In this document: positions 43,406-53,177 of the stretch, piece after piece | Position numbering within the stretch: position 1 is the stretch's first letter | Layout of the letters: every line of letters begins with the position of its first letter | Assembly (NCBI GenBank): GCA_045645485.1 | Contig: JAZRIX010000061.1 | Location: forward strand, 13,807 to 77,806 | Direction of reading: 5' to 3' | Source of the DNA: SIG440 sp045645485 | GTDB lineage: Bacteria > Bacillota > Clostridia > Monoglobales > Monoglobaceae | DNA length: 64,000 bases | Notes under the pieces: model-generated | What the model saw: only the letters and a program-made list of their open reading frames with translations | Databases searched by the model: none | What the model was told of the DNA's origin: nothing | Position numbers and translations under genes: made by a program

Positions 43406-44842
43406 TTGGCAAACGAAAAGAAATTGGTAGAAGAGATAACCTCTATGAGTGAGGACTTTGCACAATGGTATACTGACATTGTAAAAAAGACAAAATTAGT
43501 TGATTATTCGGGCATCCGCGGTTGTATGGTTATACAGCCTTACGGTTATGCTATCTGGGAAAATATCCAGAAGGAGCTTGACAGACGCTTCAAGGAAACA
43601 GGACATGAAAATGTATATATGCCTATGTTTATTCCTGAAAGTCTTTTGCAGAAGGAAAAGGATCACGTTGAAGGCTTTGCACCGGAAGTGGCATGGGTTA
43701 CACACGGCGGTACAGAAAAGCTTGAAGAAAAGCTTTGTGTGAGACCTACATCAGAAACTTTGTTTTGTGATCATTACGCAAACATCATTCATTCATACAG
43801 AGACCTTCCCAAGCTTTACAACCAGTGGTGTAACGTTGTGAGATGGGAAAAGACAACAAGACCTTTCCTCAGAACAATGGAATTTTTGTGGCAGGAGGGT
43901 CACACAGCTCATGCCACAGCTGAAGAAGCTGAGGCAGAAACACTTCGCATGCTGAATGTTTATGCTGATTTCTGTGAACAGGAGCTTGCAATTCCTGTTG
44001 TAAAGGGCAGAAAAACAGACAAAGAAAAGTTTGCAGGTGCTGAGGCTACTTATACAATCGAAAGTCTTATGCATGACGGCAAGGCTCTTCAGTCGGGTAC
44101 AAGCCATTACTTTGGTGACGGCTTTGCAAAGGCTTTTGATATTCAGTACACGGGCGAGGACAATGAACTGCATTATGTACATCAGACATCATGGGGTATG
44201 ACCACCCGTCTTATAGGTGCAATAATTATGGTTCACGGTGATGATGCAGGACTTAAGCTTCCCCCAAGAATCGCACCTGTTCAGGCTGTTATTGTTCCCA
44301 TTGCTCAGCATAAGGCGGGCGTTTTGGAAAGAGCCGAAGAGCTTAGAGCTCAGCTTGCGGCAAAATTCAGAGTGAAGCTTGACGGCAGTGACAAGTCACC
44401 AGGCTGGAAGTTCAGCGAGTACGAAATGAAGGGTGTTCCGCTGAGAATTGAAATCGGACCCAAGGATATTGAAAACAATCAGGCGGTTCTCGTTAGCCGT
44501 ACTACAAGAGAGAAGTTCTTTGTATCTCTTGATAATATTGAAGAAGAAGTTGCAAAGCATCTTGATACAATTCAACAGGAAATGCTGGATGCAGCTCTCA
44601 AAAACCGTGAAGAAAAGACTTCTGTTGCAGTTACCTATGACGAATTCAAGGATATCGTTGAAAACAAAGGCGGATTTGTGAAGGCTATGTGGTGCGGTGA
44701 TGTTGAGTGCGAAGAACAAATCAAGGCAGACACTTCTGCAACATCACGTTGTATGCCATTTGAACAAGAGAATCTTTCTGACAAGTGTGTTTGCTGCGGA
44801 AAGCCTGCAAAGAAAATGGTATACTGGGGCAAAGCGTATTAA
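43406..44842 (+). CDS. proS: Prolyl-tRNA synthetase, archaeal/eukaryotic type
   Basis: A 478-residue enzyme. Start TTG 43406 is nine bases after AAGGGA; an ATG at 43397 has no room for a ribosome site. Class II motifs are present (motif 2 around RWEKTTRPFLRT, motif 3 GTSHYFGDG), with a C-terminal zinc-type domain holding paired cysteines (CEEQ near DVE, then DKCVCCGKP). There is no editing insertion. The short form without editing domain is found in Archaea, eukaryotes and several Clostridia and Bacteroidetes. Confidence 0.96.
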   Translation: MANEKKLVEEITSMSEDFAQWYTDIVKKTKLVDYSGIRGCMVIQPYGYAIWENIQKELDRRFKETGHENVYMPMFIPESLLQKEKDHVEGFAPEVAWVTHGGTEKLEEKLCVRPTSETLFCDHYANIIHSYRDLPKLYNQWCNVVRWEKTTRPFLRTMEFLWQEGHTAHATAEEAEAETLRMLNVYADFCEQELAIPVVKGRKTDKEKFAGAEATYTIESLMHDGKALQSGTSHYFGDGFAKAFDIQYTGEDNELHYVHQTSWGMTTRLIGAIIMVHGDDAGLKLPPRIAPVQAVIVPIAQHKAGVLERAEELRAQLAAKFRVKLDGSDKSPGWKFSEYEMKGVPLRIEIGPKDIENNQAVLVSRTTREKFFVSLDNIEEEVAKHLDTIQQEMLDAALKNREEKTSVAVTYDEFKDIVENKGGFVKAMWCGDVECEEQIKADTSATSRCMPFEQENLSDKCVCCGKPAKKMVYWGKAY

Positions 44843-44882
44843 TTGATATACACAATAAAATAATTTAAGGGAGGAAACCGAT

Positions 44883-45734
44883 TTGTTTGACGGATTTTAT
44901 CAGTCATTGATTAACCAACTTGCTTTGATAAGAATATCGGATATTGTTGACATTGCAATTATTACGTTTATTCTGTACAAGGCATTGAAGTTTATTCGTG
45001 ATACCCGAACTGTTCAGCTTCTCAAAGGTGTTATTGTTTTGCTTGTTGTTATGCAGGTCAGTCAGATTGCAAAGCTTCACACTGTTCATTTTGTGTTGAG
45101 CAGTGCCATGCAGCTCGGTCTGGTTGCTATAATTGTTGTGTTTCAGCCTGAACTCAGACGAGCACTTGAACAGGTGGGACGCACATCAATGGGACAGTGG
45201 TTCAGCTTTGACGAGCGTACCGATGATGTTGAAAAAGAAAAGATTATTGCTGAAATCAAGGATAGCTGTGCCAGTATGTCAAAAAGCCGTATCGGTGCTC
45301 TGATTGTTATGGAGCGTGAAATAAAGATAGGTGATATTGTTGGTACGGGAATAAACCTTAATGCGGATGTTACTGCAGAGCTTTTGATAAATATTTTTAT
45401 TCCCAAAACTCCTCTTCATGACGGTGCAGTAATTATTCGTGACAACAAAATTGAGGCGGCAAGCTGCTTTTTGCCTCTTTCCCAGAATCCCAATGTGAGC
45501 AAGGAACTGGGAACACGTCACCGTGCGGGATTGGGCATGTCGGAAGAAGCCGATTCTGTTGTTGTTATTGTTTCGGAAGAAACAGGAAAGATATCAATTG
45601 CCTGTGGCGGTGAGCTTAATATGGACTTGACTCCTGAAGAGCTTGAACACAACCTGCTTGAGCTTTTTGATGTAAAGAAAAAGGACAGCAGATTCAAAAA
45701 GAATATATTCGCAAGAAAGGAGAAGAACAAGTGA
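44883..45734 (+). CDS. cdaA: Diadenylate cyclase CdaA
   Basis: A 283-residue membrane enzyme that makes cyclic di-AMP from two ATP. Three N-terminal helices, then the DAC domain with PLHDGAVII (about 177-185) and GTRHRAGLG (about 209-217), the DGA and RHR catalytic motifs. TTG start after GGGAGG. It is coupled to cdaR (overlap of four bases), as in other Firmicutes, and c-di-AMP governs potassium and wall homeostasis. Confidence 0.97.
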   Translation: MFDGFYQSLINQLALIRISDIVDIAIITFILYKALKFIRDTRTVQLLKGVIVLLVVMQVSQIAKLHTVHFVLSSAMQLGLVAIIVVFQPELRRALEQVGRTSMGQWFSFDERTDDVEKEKIIAEIKDSCASMSKSRIGALIVMEREIKIGDIVGTGINLNADVTAELLINIFIPKTPLHDGAVIIRDNKIEAASCFLPLSQNPNVSKELGTRHRAGLGMSEEADSVVVIVSEETGKISIACGGELNMDLTPEELEHNLLELFDVKKKDSRFKKNIFARKEKNK

Positions 45735-46675
45735 AAAGTTTTTTTGCCAAAGACTCGGTTTTGAAGGTTGTATCATTTGTTGCGGCAATCCTTTTGTGGT
45801 TTTATGTGATACTTATTGTGGATCCGTCGGTTGACATTGTTGTCAAGGATATTCCCTTGCGTTATGCAAATCAGGATGTTCTTGCGGAAAGAGGTCTCAG
45901 TCTTGTTGTGGATCCTGACGCTACAGTTGAACTGAAAATCAGAGGAAGCCGAAAGAAGATTGCGAATATTGAAAACAAGAATATCTATGCGACCGTTGAC
46001 CTTGCGAATATGAATTCTGTGGGAACATTTACTCTTCCCATTGGTATCTCAATTCCATATGAATATGATGAAATTATAAGCAAAAAACCTAACAATGCAA
46101 CAGTTGTTATTGATGAAATTACCACCGCAGAAAGACCTGTAAAAATAAAAACCGTAGGCAGTGTGGCAAGCGGTTATATAGCGGGAACACCCACTCATTC
46201 AGTAGAAAAGGTAACTTTGAAGGGTGCAGCTGCTCTTGTTGACAGAATCGCGGGCGTTGAGGCTGTTCTTGACTTTGACGGAAGAACAGGGGAAATCAAT
46301 GACAGAGAAAGACTTTATTTTGTTGATGAAAACGGAAAGAAAATACCTTCGGACGATGTTGTTTATATGGCGGTAACAATTGATGTTGATAATGTTGAAA
46401 TCAACTGTCCTGTTATGAAACTGAAGACGGTACCTGTTGTAGTGGATACAGCCGTTCTGAACGGTGAATACAAGGTAACACTTCAACCGTCAAATGTAAC
46501 CATTTATGCAGACAACAAAATTCTTGAAGAAATTACGGAAATTTCAGCAGGTGCTTTGAATGTTGCGGTTCTTGCGGAGGATGGAGTTCAGACGGTGGAA
46601 CTCATCATTCCCGAAGGCGTTTCTATGAGAGACGGAATAAAGGAAATAACGGTTAAAGCGGAAAAGAACGAGTAG
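45731..46675 (+). CDS. cdaR: CdaA regulator CdaR (YbbR domain protein)
   Basis: A 314-residue protein: one N-terminal helix (about 9-28), then three YbbR repeats outside the membrane, marked by VVDPDATVELKIRGS, VTLKGAAALVDRI and VTIYADNKILEEI. CdaR binds and modulates CdaA. GTG start overlapping the cdaA stop. In most Firmicutes glmM comes next; it does not here. Confidence 0.93.
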   Translation: MKSFFAKDSVLKVVSFVAAILLWFYVILIVDPSVDIVVKDIPLRYANQDVLAERGLSLVVDPDATVELKIRGSRKKIANIENKNIYATVDLANMNSVGTFTLPIGISIPYEYDEIISKKPNNATVVIDEITTAERPVKIKTVGSVASGYIAGTPTHSVEKVTLKGAAALVDRIAGVEAVLDFDGRTGEINDRERLYFVDENGKKIPSDDVVYMAVTIDVDNVEINCPVMKLKTVPVVVDTAVLNGEYKVTLQPSNVTIYADNKILEEITEISAGALNVAVLAEDGVQTVELIIPEGVSMRDGIKEITVKAEKNE

Positions 46676-46694
46676 AGACGGGAGGAAATCTGTC

Positions 46695-48281
46695 TTGAAA
46701 AAGATTGTTGTCAGCGGTATAAAGATGCCCGTAAGACATACAGAAAATGAATTGCTTGAAGAAACTGTGCGGAGATTGCGGAAAAGCGGAATAGAGGCAA
46801 AAAATTTTGTTATTCACAAAAAGTCCCTTGATGCACGCAGAAAAAGTGATATTCATTTTTTGTATTCTGTTGCGGCTGAGGTTGATGGGGAAATATGTAA
46901 ATTATCCGATTTACCGATAAGAGAAATTGAAGATATCAAACCTATTGACCTTGAAAAGCTCAAAGGCAACGCTTGCACAAACAAAAAGTGTGTTGTTGTG
47001 GGCAGCGGTCCTTGCGGACTTTTTTCGGCATATGTTCTTGCTTTTTGCGGTCTGGACGTTACTGTTCTGGAACGCGGAAGCGATGTTGACAGAAGAACAG
47101 ATGCGGTTGAAAGGTTCTGGAAAACGGGGGTTCTTGACAAAAATACAAATATCCAGTTCGGTGAAGGCGGAGCAGGAACTTTTTCGGACGGAAAGCTCAA
47201 CACACGCATAGGCGACCCTTTGCAGAAATTCGTTCTTGAAACCTTTGTGGAGTGCGGGGCACCTGAGGAGATTCTCTATCAGGCAAAGCCTCATATCGGC
47301 ACGGATTATCTCAAAGTCTGTGTGAAAAATCTGCGCAAAAAGATTCAAGACCTTGGAGGCAAGGTCCTGTTTGGCTCCTGTATGACCGATATATTGGTGA
47401 AGGACGGTGCAATTAACGGAGTTGAAATAAACGGCAGTGATATACTTGACTGCAATGTTCTTGTGCTTGCCCCGGGTCACAGCAGCAGAGATACCTACGA
47501 AATGTTGTACCGCCGCGGTGTATGTATGGAGCAAAAACCCTTTGCGGCAGGTGTGAGAGTGGAGCACCGACGTGAGTTCATAAACAAAATACAGTATGGC
47601 GAATGTGCTGATTTGAAGTTTTTGCCTACTGCGGATTACAGATTGGCATATAACGGCGAAAACAGAAGCTGTTACAGCTTTTGTATGTGTCCAGGGGGTA
47701 CTGTTGTGAATGCTTCCTCCGAACCTGAGCATCTTGTTGTAAACGGAATGAGCTTTCACGACCGTTTGGCGGATAACTCAAACAGTGCTCTTGTGGTTTC
47801 GGTCAGACCTGAGGATTTTTGCGGACAATCACCTCTTGCAGGAGTTGAATTCCAGCGAAAATACGAGGCTCTGGCATACTCTGTGTGCGGAGGGAAAGGG
47901 CCTGTTCAGCTCGTAAAAGACTTTTTGGAAGACAGAATCTCGCAGAGCTTTGATGGTGTACAGCCTTCATTTACAGGGCAAACAGCTTTTGCTGATTTAC
48001 GTGAGTGTCTTCCTGGTTTTGTTTCGGCAACCCTGAAAGAAGGCTTGACGGATTTTGAACGGAAGATGAAAGGCTTTTCGGGAGAAGGTGCAATTCTTAC
48101 AGGGGTTGAAATGAGAACCTCTGCACCACTTAGAATAAAAAGAAACACAGAATTTGAAAGCATAAGTCATAAAGGCCTGTATCCCGCAGGCGAAGGTGCA
48201 GGTTATGCAGGCGGAATTATGAGTGCGGCTGTTGACGGAATAAAGGTTGCAGTGCAAATTTTGACATATAAGCTGCCATAG
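46695..48281 (+). CDS. FAD-dependent oxidoreductase (COG2509 type)
   Basis: A 528-residue flavoprotein, TTG start after GGAGG. A conserved N-terminal piece (about 1-90) precedes the FAD-binding site VVVGSGPCGLFSAYVLA (about 97-113). QFGEGGAGTFSDGKL and PAGEGAGYAGGIMSAAVDG mark the family. Its function is not known; it often follows cdaA/cdaR in Clostridia. Substrate unknown. Confidence 0.85.
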   Translation: MKKIVVSGIKMPVRHTENELLEETVRRLRKSGIEAKNFVIHKKSLDARRKSDIHFLYSVAAEVDGEICKLSDLPIREIEDIKPIDLEKLKGNACTNKKCVVVGSGPCGLFSAYVLAFCGLDVTVLERGSDVDRRTDAVERFWKTGVLDKNTNIQFGEGGAGTFSDGKLNTRIGDPLQKFVLETFVECGAPEEILYQAKPHIGTDYLKVCVKNLRKKIQDLGGKVLFGSCMTDILVKDGAINGVEINGSDILDCNVLVLAPGHSSRDTYEMLYRRGVCMEQKPFAAGVRVEHRREFINKIQYGECADLKFLPTADYRLAYNGENRSCYSFCMCPGGTVVNASSEPEHLVVNGMSFHDRLADNSNSALVVSVRPEDFCGQSPLAGVEFQRKYEALAYSVCGGKGPVQLVKDFLEDRISQSFDGVQPSFTGQTAFADLRECLPGFVSATLKEGLTDFERKMKGFSGEGAILTGVEMRTSAPLRIKRNTEFESISHKGLYPAGEGAGYAGGIMSAAVDGIKVAVQILTYKLP

Positions 48282-48569
48282 CATATTATGGATATGAAGT
48301 ATTAAGGACCATGGAGTGGTATTACAGAGTTGCTTTCGTGTATGGTTATGAAGGACACAACAATTTTTCTTGTGCTGTACGGTATATTATTTTTATCTGA
48401 AGAAAAATATTTTGATGCATCCGAAGGAGAACACAATCCTTAGGATGCTTCCTTTTATGTTGACATATTTTGGGAACTTGTGTTAAAATATATTCGGTAG
48501 TATTTTTTAAAGGTCATACCTTGTATAGAACCGAAAATCTGCTTCAAACTATCGAATGGAGGCGTTTGA
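48282..48569 (+). other. Intergenic region before ligA unit
   Basis: 288 bases. It holds a hairpin (48417-48448: GCATCCGAAGGA with TCCTTAGGATGC, one mismatch, T-rich after), probably a terminator, and a promoter TTGACA 48460-48465, 18-base spacer, TAAAAT 48484-48489 with TGT before it. A 33-codon frame at 48342 has no ribosome site and is not called. Confidence 0.65.
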
Positions 48570-48800
48570 GTGAGTTATAAATACTTTTCAAATAAAAAAT
48601 GCGAATTTTATCCGTGTCACAAGGTGGGGGATATAAACTGCCTTTTTTGTTTTTGTCCTTTGTATAATATGGAATGCGGCGGAAACTATGAAATTGTACC
48701 GGACAAAAACGGTGACCCCATAAAGGATTGCAGCAACTGTATTCTGCCGCATATAGAAAGCGGATATGATTATGTAATGAAACGTCTCAAGGAAAAATAA
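48570..48800 (+). CDS. Small cysteine-rich protein (zinc-ribbon-like)
   Basis: A 76-residue protein, GTG start after GGAGGCG. Ten cysteines in short CxxC and CxxxxC arrangements (CEFYPC, CLFCFC, CSNC) fit the "cysteine-rich small domain" family of Clostridia and archaea, presumed to bind zinc. Role unknown. It lies 23 bases before ligA, probably in the same transcript. Confidence 0.75.
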   Translation: MSYKYFSNKKCEFYPCHKVGDINCLFCFCPLYNMECGGNYEIVPDKNGDPIKDCSNCILPHIESGYDYVMKRLKEK

Positions 48801-48823
48801 AAAGGTTTGAAAGGCTGAAAAAA

Positions 48824-50806
48824 ATGAGTATAGAAAATGAAATTCTCAAGCTGAGAAAAGAAATAGAGGAGCATAACAAAAACTATTATGTTCTGGATAA
48901 CCCTACCATTTCGGACTATGACTATGATATTCTGCTTCACAAGCTCATTAAGCTTGAAGAAGAGAATCCCGAGTTTGCCGACGAAAATTCACCGACAAAG
49001 CGTGTGGGCGGTGCGGCACTTAAAGAGTTTGAGCAGGTTGTTCACGAAATTCCAATGCAGAGTCTTGGTGATGTGTTCTCAAAGGACGAAATTATGGACT
49101 TTGACAAGCGTGTGGCACAGGGGTTAGAGGGTCAGAGCTACGAATATGTAGCAGAAATGAAGATTGACGGACTTTCTGTGTCTCTGGAATATGAAAACGG
49201 AAGATTTGTCAAAGGCTCAACCCGTGGTGACGGGATTGTTGGCGAAAACATAACAGAGAACCTGAAAACCATTAAATCAATACCTCTGGTTCTTCCTGAA
49301 TCCGTTGAAAGACTGGAAGTCAGGGGAGAGGTGTATATGCCGAAGGCATCCTTTGAAAAGCTGAACGAGGAACGGAAAAACAGCAACGAACCAATCTTTG
49401 CAAATCCCCGAAATGCGGCGGCAGGGTCGCTCCGACAGCTTGACAGCAAGATAACGGCAAAGAGAAATCTTGACGTGTTTATTTTTAACATTCAGCAGAC
49501 AACAAAGGAGCTTTCAACCCACAGCGAGGGTCTTGAATGGCTAAAATCTCTTGGCTTCAAGGTTAGTCCGAGACGAGATGTTTTTTCAAATATGGAGGAG
49601 GCTTTTGCGGAGATTCTGCGGATAGGCGAGGAACGTCCTAATCTTCCTTTTGATATTGACGGAGCGGTTGTAAAGGTGAACAGTCTTGCACAGCGTGAGG
49701 AGCTTGGAACAACAACTAAGGTTCCAAAGTGGGCAATTGCATATAAATTCCCTGCAGAACGTCAGGAAACAACTGTTGAGGATATTATTGTCCAAATCGG
49801 CAGAACGGGTGCGGTTACTCCCAATGCGGTGCTTACACCCGTAAGGGTTGCAGGCTCAACTGTAAGCCGTGCAACACTTCACAATGAGGACTTTATCCGT
49901 GAAAAGGGTCTGATGATTGGCGACCGCGTTCTGATTCAGAAGGCAGGGGATATTATTCCCGAAGTGGTTGAGGTGTTGAAGGAGAAACGAACAGGCGCAG
50001 AACGTGAATTTGTGATGCCAAAGGTTTGTCCTGCCTGCGGTGAACCTCTTTTCCGCGAAGAAGGCGAGGCGGCAACAAGGTGCGTAAGCACAAACTGTCC
50101 TGCTCAAAAGGTCAGAAGCATTATTCACTTTGCATCCCGCGGTGCAATGGACATTGAAGGTCTTGGTGATGCCGTGGTTGAACAGCTTGTGGACGAAGGC
50201 TTGATTAAGAATACGGCTGACCTCTTTTATCTGGAATTTATGGAGCTTGTGGGTCTTGAACGGTTTGGCGAGAAGTCCGCACAAAATCTGATTGATGCAA
50301 TTGAAAAGACAAAACAGAATCCTCTTGACAGACTTCTTTGCGGTCTTGGAATCCGTCTTATCGGTGCAAAGGCGGCAAAGAATATTGCAAGTCACTTTGG
50401 CAACATTGATGCAATAATGTCCGCAACAGTTGAGGACGTTTCGGCAATTGATGATGTAGGTGACAAAATGGCAGAAAGTCTTGTTCACTATTTTTCAGAG
50501 CCTGAAACCAAGGAACTTATTGAACGTATGAAGGCGGCAGGGGTGAATATGATTGCAGAGGAACGCCCGACGGGCGGAAGCTTTGAAGGAAAGACCTTTG
50601 TTCTCACGGGAACACTTCCCACACTTAAACGCCCTGAAGCTCAAAAAATAATTGAGGACAACGGCGGAAAGGTTTCGGGTTCGGTTTCAAAGAAGACAGA
50701 TTTTGTTGTGGCGGGCGAGGATGCAGGAAGCAAGCTTGATAAGGCAAATGCCCTTGGCGTTGCGGTGATAACAGAAGAAGAGCTTTTGGAAATGTTGAAT
50801 GGATAA
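48824..50806 (+). CDS. ligA: NAD-dependent DNA ligase LigA
   Basis: A 660-residue enzyme. Order: Ia domain, nucleotidyltransferase with catalytic Lys near 113 (VAEMKIDGLS), OB fold, zinc finger (CPAC and, 20-odd residues on, CVSTNC), helix-hairpin-helix repeats, and a C-terminal BRCT (GKTFVLTGTLPTLKR). All core parts are present. Seals nicks in replication and repair. Expressed with the small cysteine-rich gene. Confidence 0.97.
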   Translation: MSIENEILKLRKEIEEHNKNYYVLDNPTISDYDYDILLHKLIKLEEENPEFADENSPTKRVGGAALKEFEQVVHEIPMQSLGDVFSKDEIMDFDKRVAQGLEGQSYEYVAEMKIDGLSVSLEYENGRFVKGSTRGDGIVGENITENLKTIKSIPLVLPESVERLEVRGEVYMPKASFEKLNEERKNSNEPIFANPRNAAAGSLRQLDSKITAKRNLDVFIFNIQQTTKELSTHSEGLEWLKSLGFKVSPRRDVFSNMEEAFAEILRIGEERPNLPFDIDGAVVKVNSLAQREELGTTTKVPKWAIAYKFPAERQETTVEDIIVQIGRTGAVTPNAVLTPVRVAGSTVSRATLHNEDFIREKGLMIGDRVLIQKAGDIIPEVVEVLKEKRTGAEREFVMPKVCPACGEPLFREEGEAATRCVSTNCPAQKVRSIIHFASRGAMDIEGLGDAVVEQLVDEGLIKNTADLFYLEFMELVGLERFGEKSAQNLIDAIEKTKQNPLDRLLCGLGIRLIGAKAAKNIASHFGNIDAIMSATVEDVSAIDDVGDKMAESLVHYFSEPETKELIERMKAAGVNMIAEERPTGGSFEGKTFVLTGTLPTLKRPEAQKIIEDNGGKVSGSVSKKTDFVVAGEDAGSKLDKANALGVAVITEEELLEMLNG

Positions 50807-50846
50807 AAGGGTTTCGTTCTGTACCAGTCAAGAACTATTAAAAAAA

Positions 50847-50930
50847 TCTTCGACAAGCTCAGGGTGACGGAAAAGGTGACTAAAGGAGTATATTTGTCAT
50901 TTTGAGAAGAGTGAAACGAGATTTTGGGGT
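50847..50930. repeat. Dispersed intergenic element
   Basis: Begins TCTTCGACAAGCTCAGGGTGA and ends near GAGTGAAACGAGA. CTCAGGGTGAC and GTCATTTTGAG pair with wobbles, so it can fold. Elements of this text are common repeats in bacterial genomes. Only the sequence itself was judged here. Confidence 0.55.
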
Positions 50931-51056
50931 TGAAAGAAAACAAGTAGAAGTCGAAAACTATATTTACTTTTTCAAGAAGATATGGCACAATAAAACTACA
51001 TTGTCGAATATTGTAAAGCAATAGCGGATATTCGGCTATTCTGGGAAGGATATTTT

Positions 51057-51663
51057 ATAAAAAAATTTACTGCAATTTTGTCATTGGTGATTTGTTTTGT
51101 ACTTCTTTTGTGTTTCTGCGGCAACGGTTACCTTGTATACCGAAGGCGGAAGGACTATGACAACAACTCCTGAAAATGTTCCTGCACAGCTTACGGTTGG
51201 TTGGTACAAACTTGTTGATTATATTATTCTCAATACAGAAAAGATAAAGACAAGTCAGGGATATAATAAAACTGCCAACTATATTGATGACCGGTACATA
51301 GCATATATGTCAAAATTCAGTGAAGCAGATGTGACCAAGCTTAGCCAGAAGCTGACAGAAATATGTGCTGCGTGGTATGCAACTACCGAATGGAGGACTC
51401 CTATGGCATACTCAAGCTCCTTTGCAAAGAACGGAAAGATTGAGATTGTTACAAGAAATATTTCAACTAAGATTGTAAAGAGTTATGCAATTACATTTTC
51501 ACTGTATAATGCAAACGGCAAATATTTTGGAAGAGAAACACAGCGAACAGAAAATGTTCTCCCCGGCGGAAGAAGCGGATTTGAAGCAATGGGTAAAGAT
51601 GATTATGCATATACAAGTTCTGTGAGAGATATTCTTATTTCAAATGTAGTTTTTGAAAATTAA
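51057..51663 (+). pseudogene. Secreted protein with frame damage near its signal peptide
   Basis: The C-terminal 185 codons are intact in one frame (about 51097-51663): VNSVRDILISNVVFEN-type ending, with a part (SYAITFSLYNANGKYFGRE) that resembles an FxLYD-like beta-sandwich. Upstream in another frame there is a clean signal-type helix, KKFTAILSLVICFVLLL, preceded by AAGGA but starting with ATA instead of ATG at 51057. One single-base indel near 51105-51120 would join them. Either the gene has lost start and frame, or these are sequence errors. Family not known. Confidence 0.55.
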
Positions 51664-51794
51664 TTACCCTTTCCTGACGTTGATTAATTTGAAATCAGGG
51701 GATGTACAGAAAATTATAAATATGTTTAAACTCCCAAAGTAAAAGGTTTTTTCGGATTTTAGCAAAAATAAATAAAAATTTCTTTAAATTTTGC

Positions 51795-51823
51795 TTGACA
51801 TTAATACAAACTTTCGCTATAAT
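51795..51823 (+). promoter_or_regulatory. rpsU promoter
   Basis: TTGACA 51795-51800, 17-base spacer, TATAAT 51818-51823. Confidence 0.85.
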
Positions 51824-51904
51824 TAATAAGGTAGAATTTTTTAAACTTATTTGACACAAGAAAATCCACATTTCCAAAACATTTTGGAGGGAGGGAAACC
51901 GAAA

Positions 51905-52081
51905 ATGGCAGAAATCAGAGTTAAAGACAACGAGTCTTTGGATAGTGCACTTCGCCGTTTCAAACGTTCTTGTGCAAAAGCAGGTGTTTTGTCAGAAGTT
52001 AGAAAAAGAGAACATTATGAGAAACCCAGCGTAAAACGTAAGAAAAAGTCAGAAGCTGCAAGAAAGCGCAAGTTCAGATAA
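51905..52081 (+). CDS. rpsU: 30S ribosomal protein S21
   Basis: A 58-residue basic protein, ATG 51905 after GGGAGGG; the earlier in-frame codons lack a ribosome site. AEIRVKDNESLDSALRRFKR is the S21 start. Normal length. It has its own promoter and a terminator just after. Confidence 0.97.
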   Translation: MAEIRVKDNESLDSALRRFKRSCAKAGVLSEVRKREHYEKPSVKRKKKSEAARKRKFR

Positions 52082-52097
52082 TTTTTTACAGTTTATT

Positions 52098-52127
52098 AAG
52101 CCGCCCTCGATGAAGATGGCGGCTTTT
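52098..52127 (+). terminator. rpsU terminator
   Basis: AAGCCGCC (52098-52105) with GGCGGCTT (52118-52125), 12-base loop, four T. Confidence 0.8.
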
Positions 52128-52214
52128 AAATTATCAAAACGGATTATTTTTTCTGTGCAGGAAGTGATTTCTATGCTTGCAACAGAATAATCTGTTTTCA
52201 AGGAGGAGAATATT

Positions 52215-52658
52215 ATGGATATAAAAGAAACACTTATGCAGGATTTGAAGTCTGCAATGAAAGAAAAGGATACAATCAAAAAAAATACAGTTACAATGAT
52301 TCGTTCGGCAATTCTTCAGTTTGAAAAGGATAACCTTACGGAGCTTGATGAAGAAGGCGTTCTTGAAATTATTGCAAAGGAACTGAAAAAACGCCGTGAC
52401 GTTCTTCCTGAATACGAGAAAAGCGGTCGTGATGATCTTATTGGCGGCATCAACCGTGAAATAGAAATTCTTCTTGCGTACCTCCCTGCTCAGCTTACAA
52501 AGGAGGAACTTGAGGTTATTGTCAGCGAAGCCATTGCCGAGACAGGTGCAACCTCGATGAAGGATATGGGAAAGATTATGGCAACTGTTATGCCCAAAAC
52601 AAAAGGCAGAGCAGACGGAAAAATGATTAATGCAATAGTTAAGGAAAAATTATCTTAA
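52215..52658 (+). CDS. yqeY: GatB/YqeY domain protein
   Basis: A 147-residue YqeY protein: helical bundle related to the GatB tail (DIKETLMQDLKSAMKEKD, YLPAQLTKEELEVIVSEAI and the ending GRADGKMINAIVKEKL). Follows rpsU in Bacillus as here. Its role, perhaps with tRNA-dependent transamidation, is not defined. GGAGGAG before the ATG. Confidence 0.9.
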   Translation: MDIKETLMQDLKSAMKEKDTIKKNTVTMIRSAILQFEKDNLTELDEEGVLEIIAKELKKRRDVLPEYEKSGRDDLIGGINREIEILLAYLPAQLTKEELEVIVSEAIAETGATSMKDMGKIMATVMPKTKGRADGKMINAIVKEKLS

Positions 52659-52675
52659 ATTACGGAGAACAGAAT

Positions 52676-53173
52676 ATGAGTAACATTTTTGTGCCGAAGA
52701 CTTATGTGGATTCGGTTTTCGACATAAATATTGAAAAACTGCGTAAAGACGGAATAAAGGCTTTTGTCTTTGATATTGACAATACCTTGGCAACTTATGC
52801 AATGCCTGTACCTGACGAAAAGACAGCTTTATGGCTGAAGGAGCTTCAAAATATGGGTTTCGGCGTTTGCTTTGCGTCCAACAATTCAGAAAAACGCGTA
52901 AAGCTTTTTGCTGAAAGCGTGGGGATTTCTTATTATGCCAGAGCAATGAAGCCTTTGAGACGGAATTTGCTCCGTGCCTGCAAAAGTATGGGCGTGACTC
53001 CACAGCAGACTGCTTTGGTAGGGGATCAGCTTTTTACGGATGTGTGGGGCGGAAACTGGCTTGGTATGTATACCGTACTTGTGAAACCTATCTCTGAAGT
53101 GGAAGACGGCTTTGTAAAGTTCAAACGTAATTTCGAACGAAGAATTATGAAAACTATGAAGGATAAAGGGTGA
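52676..53173 (+). CDS. yqeG: YqeG family HAD phosphatase
   Basis: A 165-residue HAD IIIA phosphatase. AFVFDIDNTLATY gives the DxD nucleophile, SNN the motif II Ser/Asn, and ALVGDQLFTDVWGG motif IV. Substrate unknown. Eighteen bases after yqeY, four before nfo: one unit. Confidence 0.9.
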   Translation: MSNIFVPKTYVDSVFDINIEKLRKDGIKAFVFDIDNTLATYAMPVPDEKTALWLKELQNMGFGVCFASNNSEKRVKLFAESVGISYYARAMKPLRRNLLRACKSMGVTPQQTALVGDQLFTDVWGGNWLGMYTVLVKPISEVEDGFVKFKRNFERRIMKTMKDKG

Positions 53174-53177
53174 GGTT

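Noticed and set aside
48342..48443. 33-codon frame with a hydrophobic start
   Set aside because: No ribosome site, and it overlaps the hairpin at 48417-48448; probably chance.
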